NCBI GenBank assembly: GCA_016717725.1
Contig: JADKFA010000003.1
Span: 1-38,485 of the forward strand
Reading direction: 5' to 3'
DNA from: Bacteroidota bacterium
Lineage (GTDB): Bacteria; Bacteroidota; Bacteroidia; AKYH767-A; OLB10
DNA: 38,485 nucleotides
Below the pieces are notes generated by a model. The model ran no database searches and was not told where the DNA came from. It was given only the letters and a program-made list of their open reading frames with translations. Positions 1 to 9,600 of the stretch are shown here, piece by piece. The position numbers were made by a program, and so were the translations under genes. Numbering within the stretch: position 1 is the stretch's first letter; each line of letters starts with the position of its first letter.

Positions 1-836
1 GCAAAGCTGGCAAGGTTATTAGTAAATTATTTGAACAATACAAATTCTTAATACCAGCTGGTAATATTGATAAAGTTGTTAGTTGATTTCCATTGCAATT
101 CATAGTGATAACGGTTCCAGGTAAATTTAGCAAAAGAGGTGAGCAGATTATCACTACAAGAAAAATCAATTAATAAAGAAGGTAAGGTTGGTAAAGATGT
201 CAGTAGATTTTATATCACAAGAAAAGTCAATGAGGGAAGGAGGCAATGAAGGAATAGTTGAAACTGAATTTCCGGTGCAAATCAATTGTGTTATCCCATT
301 TGGCAATACTGGAAAGTTATTAATTTGATTATATTGATAGGCAAGAAATTTCAATGAAAATGGCAATAACGGAAGATTCGAAAGCTGATTAAATCCGCAA
401 TAAAGTAATTCCAAATTAGCAGGTAGAGTTGGGAGGTTGGTCAACTGATTACTATTACAATTAAATTCTATTAATGAATCTGGTAGTGATGAAATCACAG
501 TCAAATTATTATCACTACAGTCAATAAATTTCATTTTACTCGAAAATTCAGGCAAGGTGCTAAGTAAGTTATCTTCACAATAAAGAGATTCCAGATTCTT
601 AAAATATTTTATTCCTGTCAACCTATAATGTTTTGCGACTGCAATGTTCAAGGTCGTTGGCGTCAAAATCAGACTGCAAGTAGTATCCAATTGGTTTCCA
701 ATTAAACAAGAGCCATATCCAAACGTATTTAAATAATCTACAAAATTAGAGTCAGGATAGTTACATATTGCGCTTTTGAAATATTCAAACAAAAGCAGAA
801 TAACAATGAAAGTAGTATTCGTTTACGAAAGGCCAT
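1..836 (-). CDS. secreted leucine-rich-repeat protein, 3' end beyond window, frameshifted
   Basis: The reading frame from 792 to 166 encodes LRRs of about 20-21 residues with the pattern L-x-x-L-x-C-x-x-N-x-L-x-x-L-P-x-L-P (e.g. LIEFNCNSNQLTNLP). The apparent Met at 792 is not the true start. ATG at 836 opens a typical signal peptide (MAFRKRILLSLLFCFC...SKAQ). It joins the LRR frame if CC near 755 is read as CCC, giving VTIPDSNFVDYL, a common N-terminus of such Bacteroidota proteins. At the other end the frame stops at 166, but LRRs continue to position 1 in other frames. They are restored by one indel near 199-206 (in ATAAAAT) and removal of one T near 135 (TCTTTTG). The protein is probably surface-exposed or secreted; its function is unknown. 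The C-terminus lies outside the window, so a Por tail cannot be checked. Three indels could mean a real pseudogene, but their type matches the other genes here. Confidence 0.72.
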
Positions 837-1178
837 GAAAGTATGATTTAGGTTAGAGAATAAAAGTAAGGAAATTTGGCGGAAAACCAATATAATAGGA
901 GAAAATTTGGTGAATATCCAGAATTTGGTCGCGAGGCTTCGCGATTAGTGGTTGATTGTCATCGTAGCTATAAAAATTTCACTTCAGATCAACACTTTTT
1001 CTCGCAGAGGCTGCGCTTCGCAAAATTTTCGCAAGTCGCAATCCCGATAGATATTGGGACGCTAAGGCTGCGCATCACACAATTATTTAGATAAAACGCA
1101 AGACACAAGAAGACTGCATTCTTAACAGAATCATAATAAATCATAACAAATCAGCGAAAATCTGCGGCTAAAAGAATT
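837..1178. other. intergenic region with palindromic fragments, no convincing gene
   Basis: This 342-bp gap separates the exonuclease 3' end from the LRR start. It contains the hairpin TCGCGA-GGCT-TCGCGA at 929-944 and a run of GGCTGCGC motifs at about 1010-1075. At 1042-1059 there is a degenerate copy of the palindrome TCCCGATAGCTATCGGGA (16 of 18 positions match) that is multiplied near tRNA-Trp. A 72-codon plus-strand frame (876-1094) crosses these palindromes and looks like chance. Confidence 0.55.
1042..1059. repeat. degenerate copy of the 18-bp palindrome
   Basis: TCCCGATAGATATTGGGA differs at two positions from the perfect palindrome TCCCGATAGCTATCGGGA found in the array at 18139-18738. 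This suggests the palindrome is a dispersed element rather than being specific to the tRNA locus. Confidence 0.6.
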
Positions 1179-1948
1179 TTATTTAGACGACATCCCTCTC
1201 AACCGAAGCGCCGTCAACACTTGCTTTGTTTCGGCTGGGAAATCACCTTTAAGCATCCAATCGTAGTAACTGGATTCTTTCTCGAAAACATCTTTTACCG
1301 TACGACCTTTGTGTTTGCCAAAGTTAAATACTTCTTCATTTTTTTCGTTGAATACAATGCGTCCAGCTAAGTCCACATTTTTATTCATGCTAGTGAACTG
1401 ATGTAAACTATCGATGTCTTGATTGAGTTCTGGATAACGTTCCAATTGCGCTACGAAAACTTCGTAGGTGGCGATGATATCCGCTTCGGCGCTGTGCGCA
1501 TTCTCAATTTGCTTATTGCAATAAAATTTGTAGGCTGCAGCAAGTGTGCGTTGCTCCATCTTATGAAAAATATTTTGCACGTCGATCATGCGTCTTCCTT
1601 TCATATCGAAATGATAATCGACACGAAGAAACTCATCTACCAACATGGGAATATCAAACTTATTGGAATTGTATCCTGCTAAATCCGCATTTCCAATAAA
1701 CGCATTGATCTCGGGTGCGAGTGCTAAGAAAATTTGGTTCGTTGGCGATATCCGCATCGTAAATACCATGCACTTTAGACGCACCAATCGGAATTGGCAT
1801 TTCCGGATTGATACGTCGCGTATAAATTGGACGTGATCCATCGGGCATTAATTTAAGAATACTAATTTCAACAATTCGATCTGCACCTACGGTTACGCCG
1901 GTTGTTTCCAAATCAAAAAAAAGCCAATGGTTTGTGTAAGGTGATCAT
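1179..1948 (-). CDS. 3'-5' exonuclease, DnaQ/DEDDh type, with C-terminal DUF3820-like domain (frameshifted)
   Basis: The protein is split over two frames (1911-1660 and 1841-1179). Reading from ATG at 1948, an 8-T run (plus-strand A run at 1916-1923) shortened by one T gives KPLAFFDLETTG, the exonuclease motif I with D and E. Removing one T from the TTTT near 1728-1732 joins NEPNF to LALAPEINAFIG. The corrected protein is about 255 aa and carries all DEDDh motifs: DLE, VHGI, the Asp of GYNSNKFDIPML, and HSAEAD. The last 55 residues (FNFGKHKGRTVKDVF...YYDWML) match the small domain, annotated as DUF3820, often attached to Bacteroidota exonucleases. It starts 6 bp after the stop of the TPR/PD40 gene, so the two are probably co-transcribed. 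The likely role is DNA end trimming or proofreading-like degradation in the cytoplasm; the substrate is not predictable. Confidence 0.85.
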
Positions 1949-1954
1949 CTTTTA

Positions 1955-3554
1955 TTATTTTAAAATAATTTTAAGGAAAACTAAATCGAGGTCGAGACGA
2001 CTTTGTCCAGCCTCTACTTTTATGGTTGATTCTACTCTACCTGCTTTAGGATGCTTCAATAAGATTTTATAATCGCCAGGAGCCAATGCAACGTCAAAAC
2101 GACCTGTTGCTTCATTCGCTTCAATTTCGGCAACTGCAGCGCCAGTAACAGCCTCTGTAACGAAAACCAAGGCTCCTTTCGCTGCTGTACCAATACTCGT
2201 AATGCCTTTACCCTTTAACCAACACATCGGAACATTTACAATGGGTTTATCAAAAGCAAATTTGTAAATATCATAATCGCCCAACCCTCCTTCACGAACC
2301 GATGCAATAAAACCGGTTTTCCCATCACAAGCAAGTGCAATATTAAAATCGTCGTAAACACTGTTGAATGGATATCCTAAATTTTCAGGAGCACCAAAAC
2401 CTTCACTTGTACTTGTTCGGTATGATTTAAAAATATCTAAACCACCCATACTTCCATGCATCGTAGAACTGAAGAAAAGAGTTTTACCATCTACCCACAT
2501 TAACGGATTATCTTCATCGCCATCGGTGTTGATGGGTCCTTGCAATTTTTCTGGTTTAGACCAATTGGTGGAATTTGAACGAGTACAAATCCAAATGTCT
2601 TTCCCCGTTTTTCCATCTACCGCTTCGGCTGAAAAATAAAGTGTCATGCCATCGGGCGAGATGGAAGCACCTGTTTCCAACACTTTTGTTTTAAAATCAT
2701 CGGAGAGCAATACCGGTTTCTCCCACGACTTTCCTTTCATGCTCGCCATATAAATATCACCATTCGATTCAGGACCTTCTCTATAAATCAACATAACATC
2801 ACCACCTATATTCAAATACATGGTTTCTTCATAAAATTCAGTATTTAAATTAATGCCTGCATTCTTCGCTTTTGAAATTACAGAATCTCCATTCATAAAA
2901 AAATAAACATCCGAAGGTGATTCACCAAAATCATCAGTGAGTCCACCAACAGTACCTTTTCTTTTCGAGCAAAATAAACAATGGTATCAGCCGCTCCAAT
3001 GACAGGACGATAATCGGCTTGATTTGAATTCACTGATTTTCCTAAATTCTCAAAAGTGCAAGTGACAGGTTCACCAACCATTTTTTTTGCAGCATGACTC
3101 CACTCTACCCATTGTTTAAATTTCAACTTCGAATCTACTGAACCACCTTTTTCCAAACGAAATGCTTCAAACGTTTCGATGGCTTTATCATAAAGTCCAG
3201 CATAGAGATATCCTTTTCCCAAATCAAAAGTTACATCCTTTGGTTTATCCTTTGTATTCGCATTTGCAGCAAATTCCAAATAAGGAATTGCCTTGTGCTT
3301 TGCTACATTGGTGTTGATATAACACATTCCCAATTTATAATTAAAATCACTGCTATTGGGTTCGTTCACCAAGAGTCGCTCATAAATTTTTAAAGCAGCC
3401 GAATAATTTAATTCTTTATAGTATGCTTCAGCATCTTTTTTTGCGAGTTTAAATTCATCGCTGGTATATGCCTTTATAGCGGGTTGTTTTTTTTTGTGCA
3501 AATCCCATTGAAAACGAGATGAGCAAGATGAAGAGAGAGATAAACTTTTTTCAT
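1955..3554 (-). CDS. exported TPR / PD40 (WD40-like) beta-propeller protein with carboxypeptidase-regulatory-like C-terminus (frameshifted)
   Basis: Two frames (3573-2893 and 2896-1955) form one protein. The true start is probably ATG at 3552-3554. Dropping one base in the CTCTCT stretch (3529-3540) and one from the 9-T run (3487-3495) gives a signal peptide MKKVYLSF...FAQ followed by KKQPAIKAY. Adding one A near 2960 fuses ARKEK to GTVGGLTDDFGESPSDVYFF. The corrected length is about 532 aa. Order of parts: signal peptide, TPRs (about residues 35-150, DAEAYYKELNYSAALKIYERLL), PD40 repeats (ASISPDGMTLYFSA, GKTLFFSSTMHG, SVYDDFNIALACDGKTGFIAS), then a regulatory-like beta-sandwich (PGDYKILLKHPKAGRVES). 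The order resembles the T9SS protein PorE, but no OmpA C-terminal domain follows. An envelope role is an inference. Confidence 0.78.
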
Positions 3555-3571
3555 AGCTAATACAAATCTCC

Positions 3572-3596
3572 AAAAAGGGTGTGGACCGAACACCCT
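3572..3596 (-). terminator. intrinsic terminator after the glycosyltransferase gene
   Basis: On the minus strand AGGGTGT-TCGGTCC-ACACCCT is followed by TTTTT. It lies between the GT2 stop (3665) and the TPR/PD40 start (3554), so it would end the flippase/GT2 transcript or attenuate read-through. Confidence 0.7.
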
Positions 3597-3664
3597 CAGT
3601 GGATAATTTAATCTATTGCAAAGTAAAAGAAATATCTGAATTTACTTTCGCCGTTACTAACTAA

Positions 3665-4777
3665 TTATTCACAAGTTCTTCCCTTCCAGCTGTTCTTCAT
3701 AAAAGGTCTGAAAACCATTGAAAAAACGGTAAATAAGGGGTAAATGAACGACATTAGGAAGATGTGAATCCATGAAAACTTTTTTCCGGTGAAAGATTGC
3801 CACTCCTTCAAAAGCGTAAATTCTGCTGTTAGTCTCATTGCAAAAACAAGTAGTAATAATTCATCAGAATACCCATTCCAACACACTTCAAAAAGTAAAT
3901 AGACCCAAGATAAAGCGGCTAAAAAAACAATACTTCCTACAACATGAATATACCCCAAACGATAATGTTTTACTTTACCATTCCAACGCAATCGTTGACC
4001 AATAATTTCCTGCCATGAATTCACCGCATGTGTTGATACATTAGCATTGTTTGTCGGACATCCAATCACTTTCAAATTGTTTTGTTGATGCATGGATAAC
4101 ATTAAAAAAGTATCGTCACCTGAAGCAATATGTTCATTCGTAGCATATCCTTGCACTTTTAACCATGCATCCTTTTTAAATGCTAAACTTGCTCCGGTAT
4201 TTAACAAAGGATATTTGGCATACAATGAACCGATTTCCTGAAAGTTGAAAATGCCAGATTCCATGGCTTGAAAATTTTGCATAAAAGAATTATCAGTGTT
4301 CACTTGAACGGTTCCACAAACCATGTCTGCATTTTTATCTACACCACTTTCAATCAAAGAAAGTATCCAATTCTCATTGAATGTACAATCGGCATCCGTA
4401 GTTACTATCCAACTTCCTCTTGCTTGCTCAATACCTTTTTTCAATGCAAACTTTTTTCCTTTTCCTTCTGATGGTTGCAAGGATAGAACAACAATCGGCG
4501 TTGATGTAAAAGAATTCAATATTTCCAGAGAATTATCTTCGCTTTGATCGTTCACAAAAATCCACTCTACTTTTTTTTTCGGATAATTTTGGGTTGCAAG
4601 TTGATTTAAAAACACATTCAAATTCTTCGTTTCATTTCTGACAGGCACAATGACGGATACACTGGGTAATTCATCCTTTTGCAGCGTCTCCGGAAAAAAG
4701 GTGCGAGCCATTTGCCAATGTTGACGATACCATAATAGCAACAAAAGATAGACGGTATTTAGGAGGATAACAATCAT
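3665..4777 (-). CDS. membrane-associated family 2 glycosyltransferase
   Basis: This 370-aa protein has an N-terminal membrane segment (residues 1-17), a GT-A catalytic core, and two or three C-terminal membrane segments (about 275-360). Visible motifs are VSVIVPVRNE at the start of the fold, the metal-binding DxD as TTDADC near residue 128, SGDD further on, and QRLRW (QxxRW type) near 262, which is typical of processive or lipid-linked GT2 enzymes. It transfers a sugar from a nucleotide or lipid donor; acceptor and donor cannot be read from the sequence. Its ATG overlaps the stop of the upstream flippase-like gene by 4 bp (4774-4777), which implies translational coupling and a shared pathway, probably envelope glycolipid or polysaccharide synthesis. 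Confidence 0.88.
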   Translation of the reverse strand: MIVILLNTVYLLLLLWYRQHWQMARTFFPETLQKDELPSVSVIVPVRNETKNLNVFLNQLATQNYPKKKVEWIFVNDQSEDNSLEILNSFTSTPIVVLSLQPSEGKGKKFALKKGIEQARGSWIVTTDADCTFNENWILSLIESGVDKNADMVCGTVQVNTDNSFMQNFQAMESGIFNFQEIGSLYAKYPLLNTGASLAFKKDAWLKVQGYATNEHIASGDDTFLMLSMHQQNNLKVIGCPTNNANVSTHAVNSWQEIIGQRLRWNGKVKHYRLGYIHVVGSIVFLAALSWVYLLFEVCWNGYSDELLLLVFAMRLTAEFTLLKEWQSFTGKKFSWIHIFLMSFIYPLFTVFSMVFRPFMKNSWKGRTCE

Positions 4778-5763
4778 TCGTCTATCTCAGTGGTTCCTTT
4801 AAACTTTAAAAATAAAATAGAGCAAGCACCAAGCAAAGCAGGAATGACCAAGTTAACAAACCACAAGGCGAAAGTAACCATCAACACATCGGAACTCATC
4901 CATCCAGCAAAACCAAAGACAGCGATATTTACTCCTCCACGCACACCCAATTCACCTAAGGCGATGCTCGGAATGATCGTAATTAGAAAAAACGAGAGAG
5001 CAGACAATCCCATCATCAAAGGAAAAGAAACGGAAGGCATGATGATCGCAAATAATATTAAATGTTGAAATGTAAAAACCGAATAGCGTAATAATGATAA
5101 ACACCACAACACGAAAAAATCTAAACGAGAACATCGCTCCCAAATATGCATTTTTTCTTTCCACGATGATTTAATATTGAGTCGATCCACCCATCTCACC
5201 ACAGCGGGCAAATGCAACCATGCGCCTGTAACTCCAAGTGCGATTAAGAAAAGAACCAATCTAAACACTTGAATTTCCCAATGAGAAAATTCGATGAAAT
5301 CGGGAAGAAAATAAATTAACGACAACAATCCAAGTTGCAACGTCACCAACAATTGAGCAGAACTACTTAAAAACGTCAATAGCGCACCACGGACACGATT
5401 TTCAGGATTTAGATATAAGATGCGCCCTGCAAATTCTCCGGATCGATTAGGAGTAAAAAAACTTACCGTGACACCGTTAAAAAAAGCTCTTACACTTCTT
5501 AAGAAAGAAATTTCTTGTACTTTCTTAATTACCCATTTCCACTTAAGTGCTTCAATGCTCCAGTTTAAGAGGGCAAGAAGAATAAATCCGATGAGGACGA
5601 AAGGATTTATTTCAAAAAGTAGTTGTTGATATTGTAAAAAATAAGAGTCGAGTTCATCGATCTCCGTGTTAATATGCACATAAATAAACCAACAGGACAC
5701 TACAAAAATCAATAGCTTAATCCACCACCAACCTTTTTCGTACCAGGGTTTTTGTTTCATCAT
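4774..5763 (-). CDS. lysylphosphatidylglycerol synthase-TM / UPF0104 flippase-like membrane protein
   Basis: This 329-aa hydrophobic protein has about eight membrane segments beginning at residue 13. The signature region FFNGVTVSFFTPNRSGEFAG (near residue 90) and the later ALGELGVRGG (near 270) are characteristic of the LPG_synthase_TM family, which includes the membrane half of MprF. No soluble aminoacyl-transferase domain follows, so it is the stand-alone form often paired with glycosyltransferases. A lipid-translocation role is inferred from family and pairing. The downstream GT2 gene overlaps it by 4 bp. Confidence 0.85.
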   Translation of the reverse strand: MMKQKPWYEKGWWWIKLLIFVVSCWFIYVHINTEIDELDSYFLQYQQLLFEINPFVLIGFILLALLNWSIEALKWKWVIKKVQEISFLRSVRAFFNGVTVSFFTPNRSGEFAGRILYLNPENRVRGALLTFLSSSAQLLVTLQLGLLSLIYFLPDFIEFSHWEIQVFRLVLFLIALGVTGAWLHLPAVVRWVDRLNIKSSWKEKMHIWERCSRLDFFVLWCLSLLRYSVFTFQHLILFAIIMPSVSFPLMMGLSALSFFLITIIPSIALGELGVRGGVNIAVFGFAGWMSSDVLMVTFALWFVNLVIPALLGACSILFLKFKGTTEIDE

Positions 5764-5780
5764 TTCTTTTCAAGAAGCAC

Positions 5781-5823
5781 AAAAAAATATGAAAGGGATA
5801 GTCGATAAATTTCGGCTATCCCT
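5781..5823 (-). terminator. intrinsic terminator after the DUF3467 gene
   Basis: On the minus strand AGGGATAGCCG - AAATTTAT - CGACTATCCCT has one mismatch and is followed shortly by a 7-T run. It lies 12 bp past the DUF3467 stop and marks the end of that transcript. Confidence 0.75.
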
Positions 5824-5835
5824 CTACGTTAGTAA

Positions 5836-6150
5836 CTATGCTTGGGCAGTGGGTCCACCGAAGTTCATCGGCATTCCAATGCTTTCCGTTTGTTTAATGG
5901 TTCCATGTACGGCCTCGTACTTCTGTACATTGTCGGCTAAAGCACCTAACAAGCGCTTTGCATGTTGAGGTGTTAAAACAATTCTAGACTTTACTTTGGC
6001 TTTCGGAACACCGGGCATCACCTTTACAAAATCCACAACAAATTCCGCATTGGAATGTGTAATGATGGCTAAATTTGAATAGATCCCTTCTGCTGTCTCT
6101 TCCGACAACTCAATGTTCAATTGATTTTGATTATTGTTATTGTTTTCCAT
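5836..6150 (-). CDS. DUF3467 family protein
   Basis: A 104-aa soluble protein with an Asn/Gln-rich start (MENNNNNQNQ) and the family core ELSEETAEGIYSNLAII followed by HSNAEFVVDFVKVMPG and KVKSRIVLTPQHAKRLL. Its place downstream of rpoC, in the same orientation, is the usual one in Bacteroidota. Function is unknown. It is separated from rpoC by 450 bp that include a strong terminator, so it probably has its own promoter. Confidence 0.9.
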   Translation of the reverse strand: MENNNNNQNQLNIELSEETAEGIYSNLAIITHSNAEFVVDFVKVMPGVPKAKVKSRIVLTPQHAKRLLGALADNVQKYEAVHGTIKQTESIGMPMNFGGPTAQA

Positions 6151-6432
6151 TTTTCAGATTTTAAACTTATAATTTACTCGAATTGAAATAACGATTCATT
6201 TATATTGAGGCTAAGATACGAATTATCGATTTGAAGTGTTTCTTTAAATCCTTTGTTTTTCAATACCGTTTATAAATATTTATTAGTCCAAATAATCATA
6301 GTTATGATTTTACCACGATTCGCACTAACACTGACTTGTACTGAACTCATATTACATAAATTAGGACGATAGCTCTTCGAATACTGCAATATATCTTTTA
6401 GTTTTAAATTAAGATTCTGTACTATTTTACTT

Positions 6433-6462
6433 GTTACTTTCTTTTACGTGAAAGAAAGTAAC
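6433..6462. repeat. perfect 12-bp inverted repeat
   Basis: GTTACTTTCTTT - TACGTG - AAAGAAAGTAAC. The stem is perfect, but no T-run follows on either strand, so it does not look like a terminator. It may be a dispersed palindromic element; only one copy was seen in this window. Confidence 0.6.
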
Positions 6463-6545
6463 CAAAAACGAATGTTGTTTGTAGAAACACTATACTTTAA
6501 AAGGATAGTATCCATTTATATCTCATCTCACTTATTGCTTTGTAA

Positions 6546-6583
6546 AAACAAAAACGCTCTCATCAGAAGTGACGAGAGCGTTT
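6546..6583 (-). terminator. rpoC operon terminator
   Basis: On the minus strand AAACGCTCTC - GTCACTTCTGAT - GAGAGCGTTT runs into a T-rich tail (TTGTTTTT). It starts about 20 bp after the rpoC stop and is the natural end of the rplKAJL-rpoBC transcript. Confidence 0.88.
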
Positions 6584-6601
6584 CTTTACAATTCTATGCT
6601 A

Positions 6602-9600
6602 TTATGCTTCTTCTACAACTTCCTTTTTAGAAGCCATTAAAAGATCATATTCTTCTTGAGATCCAACGATCATTTTCTCGTATTCACGGAGACCAGTACC
6701 TGCAGGAATTAAATGTCCTACGATAACGTTTTCCTTCAATCCGTTCAAATGATCTACTGCGCCACGAATCGCAGCTTCGTTCAACACCTTCGTCGTTTCC
6801 TGGAAGGACGCAGCCGAAATCCAGCTCTTCGTATGCAAGGAAGCTTGTGTAATTCCTTGCAATAATGGAGAAGAGGTTGCCGGAGTTGCATCACGCGCCT
6901 CCACGATCTTCAAATCCTTACGCTTCAACTGAGAATTCTCATCACGCAACTGACGCAAGGTTACAATTTGACCTGCTTTGAAACGCGTTGAATCACCTGG
7001 CTCAACAATTACCTTCTTATCAATTACTGAATCATTTTCTTCCATGAAAACAATTTTGTTCACTGATTCTCTCTCGAGGAAGCGAGTATCACCCGGATCT
7101 TCAATGATCACTTTACGCATAATTTGACGAACGATCGTCTCGAAATGCTTATCATTAATTTTCACACCTTGCAGACGATATACCTCTTGAATTTCATTCA
7201 CAAGATATTCTTGTACTGCAGTAGGACCTTTGATTGCTAAGATATCACTTGGCGTAGTTGCTCCGTCAGAAAGAGGGAATCCAGCACGAGTAAAGTCTCC
7301 ATCCTGAACGAGGATATGCTTACTCAATGGAACCAAATATTTCTTCACTTCACCATCGCGAGAAGTAATAATTACTTCACGATTACCACGCTTCACTCCA
7401 CCGTAACTTACTACACCGTCGATTTCAGAAACCACAGCAGGATTACTCGGGTTACGTGCTTCGAACAATTCCGTCACACGTGGAAGTCCTCCTGTGATAT
7501 CACCCGTACGTCCTAATTGACGTGGGATCTTCACCAAGATTTTACCAAGCTCGATTTTATCACCTTCGTTTACTACGATGTGTGCACCTACTGGAATGTT
7601 ATAAGTCTTAATTGTCTCTTTGCCATTCATGATTTTGATTACAGGAATCTTCGTCTTATCACGGCTATCAATTACAATCTTCTCTGTAAATCCAGTTTGC
7701 TCATCGGAATCTTCCTTATAAGTAACACCTTCTTCAATGTGTTCGTAAGCAATTTTACCTGCGAATTCAGAGATGATAACTGCGTTAAATGGATCCCATT
7801 CGCAAAGGACTTTACCTACTTCTACCATATCGCCTTCCTTCACATGTAAGTGACCTCCGTAAGGAATGATACCTGAATTAAGAACGGCACGTGTATTTAC
7901 ATCAATGATTCGAATTTCACCCGAACGACCGATTACTAAATCCACATCTTCACCTTTCGTACCCACACGAATAACACGAACCTCTTCAAACTCTACTATT
8001 CCTGCGAACTTCGCAACAATAGAAGTCTCTGTAGCACCTTTCACGGCCACACCACCGACGTGGAACGTACGAAGTGTAAGCTGTGTACCCGGCTCACCGA
8101 TGGATTGCGCTGCAATAACTCCAACGGCTTCACCTTTCTGTACCATGCGACCCGTAGATAAGTTACGACCGTAGCAACGACCGCAAACACCTTTCTTCGA
8201 CTCACAAGTTAATACCGAACGAATCTCCACCATTTCGATAGGAGAATCTTGGATAGCTGCTGCAATTTCCTCTGTAATTTCTTCACCAGATTGTACCAAC
8301 AATTTTCCGGTTTGTGGATGAATAACATCATTCACACAAACACGACCTAGGATACGATCATATAAACTTTCAACAATATCTTCTTGATTCTTTAAAGCCA
8401 TCATTGCTAAACCACGTAAGGTTCCGCAATCTGGATCTCTGATGATTACGTCTTGAGCAACGTCAACTAAACGACGAGTCAAGTAACCAGCATCCGCCGT
8501 TTTAAGAGCGGTATCGGCAAGACCTTTACGTGCTCCGTGAGTAGAGATAAAGTACTCAAGGATGGAAAGACCTTCTTTAAAGTTTGAAAGAATTGGATTC
8601 TCGATAATCTCACCACCGGTTGAACCTGATTTTTGTGGCTTAGCCATCAAACCTCTCATTCCACCTAACTGACGAATCTGCTCTTTCGATCCACGAGCAC
8701 CCGAATCAAGCATCATGTAAACAGAGTTGAATCCCTGTTTATCATTCTTCATTTGATTCATTAAGGTATCGGTAATCTTAGAGTTGGTACGAGACCAAAT
8801 ATCAATAATCTGATTGTAACGCTCATTATTCGTGATGAATCCCATGTTGTAATTACTCATCACCTCTTCTACTTCAACATTGGCTTTACCAACCAATACT
8901 TCTTTCTCTACTGGGATGATTACATCATTCAAGTTGAACGATAGTCCACCTCTGAATGCCATACGGAAACCAAGATCTTTAATGTCGTCAAGGAAGCGTG
9001 CAGTGACTGCAACACCTGTTTCCTTTAATACATTTCCGATGATATCACGCAATGATTTTTTAGTTAATAATTCATTGATGTAACCTGCAGCAGGTGGTAC
9101 CACTTCATTGAAGAGTACACGACCAACCGTTGTTTCAATTAAACGATTAACGATTTTATTATCTTCACGTACGTTTGCTTTTACTCGAATCCAAGCATGC
9201 AAATCAACACGATCTTCATTGTAAGCAATGACAACTTCTTCAGCAGAATAAAATGCTAAACCTTCACCACGAACTTTTAAATCAGCAGTCGTTTTCTTGC
9301 CTTTCGTAATGTAATAAAGTCCAAGTACCATGTCCTGAGAAGGTACAGTTACTGGAGCTCCATTTGCAGGATTCAAGATGTTATGAGATGCAAGCATCAA
9401 CATTTGCGCTTCTAAGATGGCAGCATGTCCTAACGGCAAATGAACCGCCATTTGGTCACCGTCAAAGTCAGCGTTGAAGGCGGTACACACGAGAGGATGT
9501 AACTGAATCGCTTTTCCTTCGATCAATTTCGGTTGGAAAGCTTGAATACCCAATCTGTGAAGTGTTGGGGCACGATTCAACATTACAGGATGTCCTTTCA

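Larger units (their letters stand above)
6151..6601. other. rpoC - DUF3467 spacer
   Basis: A 451-bp AT-rich gap. It holds the rpoC terminator (6546-6583) and a perfect hairpin at 6433-6462 (GTTACTTTCTTT - TACGTG - AAAGAAAGTAAC). The promoter of the DUF3467 gene should lie here. A TATCTTAG-like -7 element reads on the minus strand at about 6211-6218, but I see no matching upstream TTG. No credible coding sequence. Confidence 0.5.

Noticed and set aside
876..1094. 72-codon plus-strand frame in the exonuclease/LRR gap
   Set aside because: It crosses several palindromes, has no recognisable domain, and starts and ends in sequence that looks non-coding.
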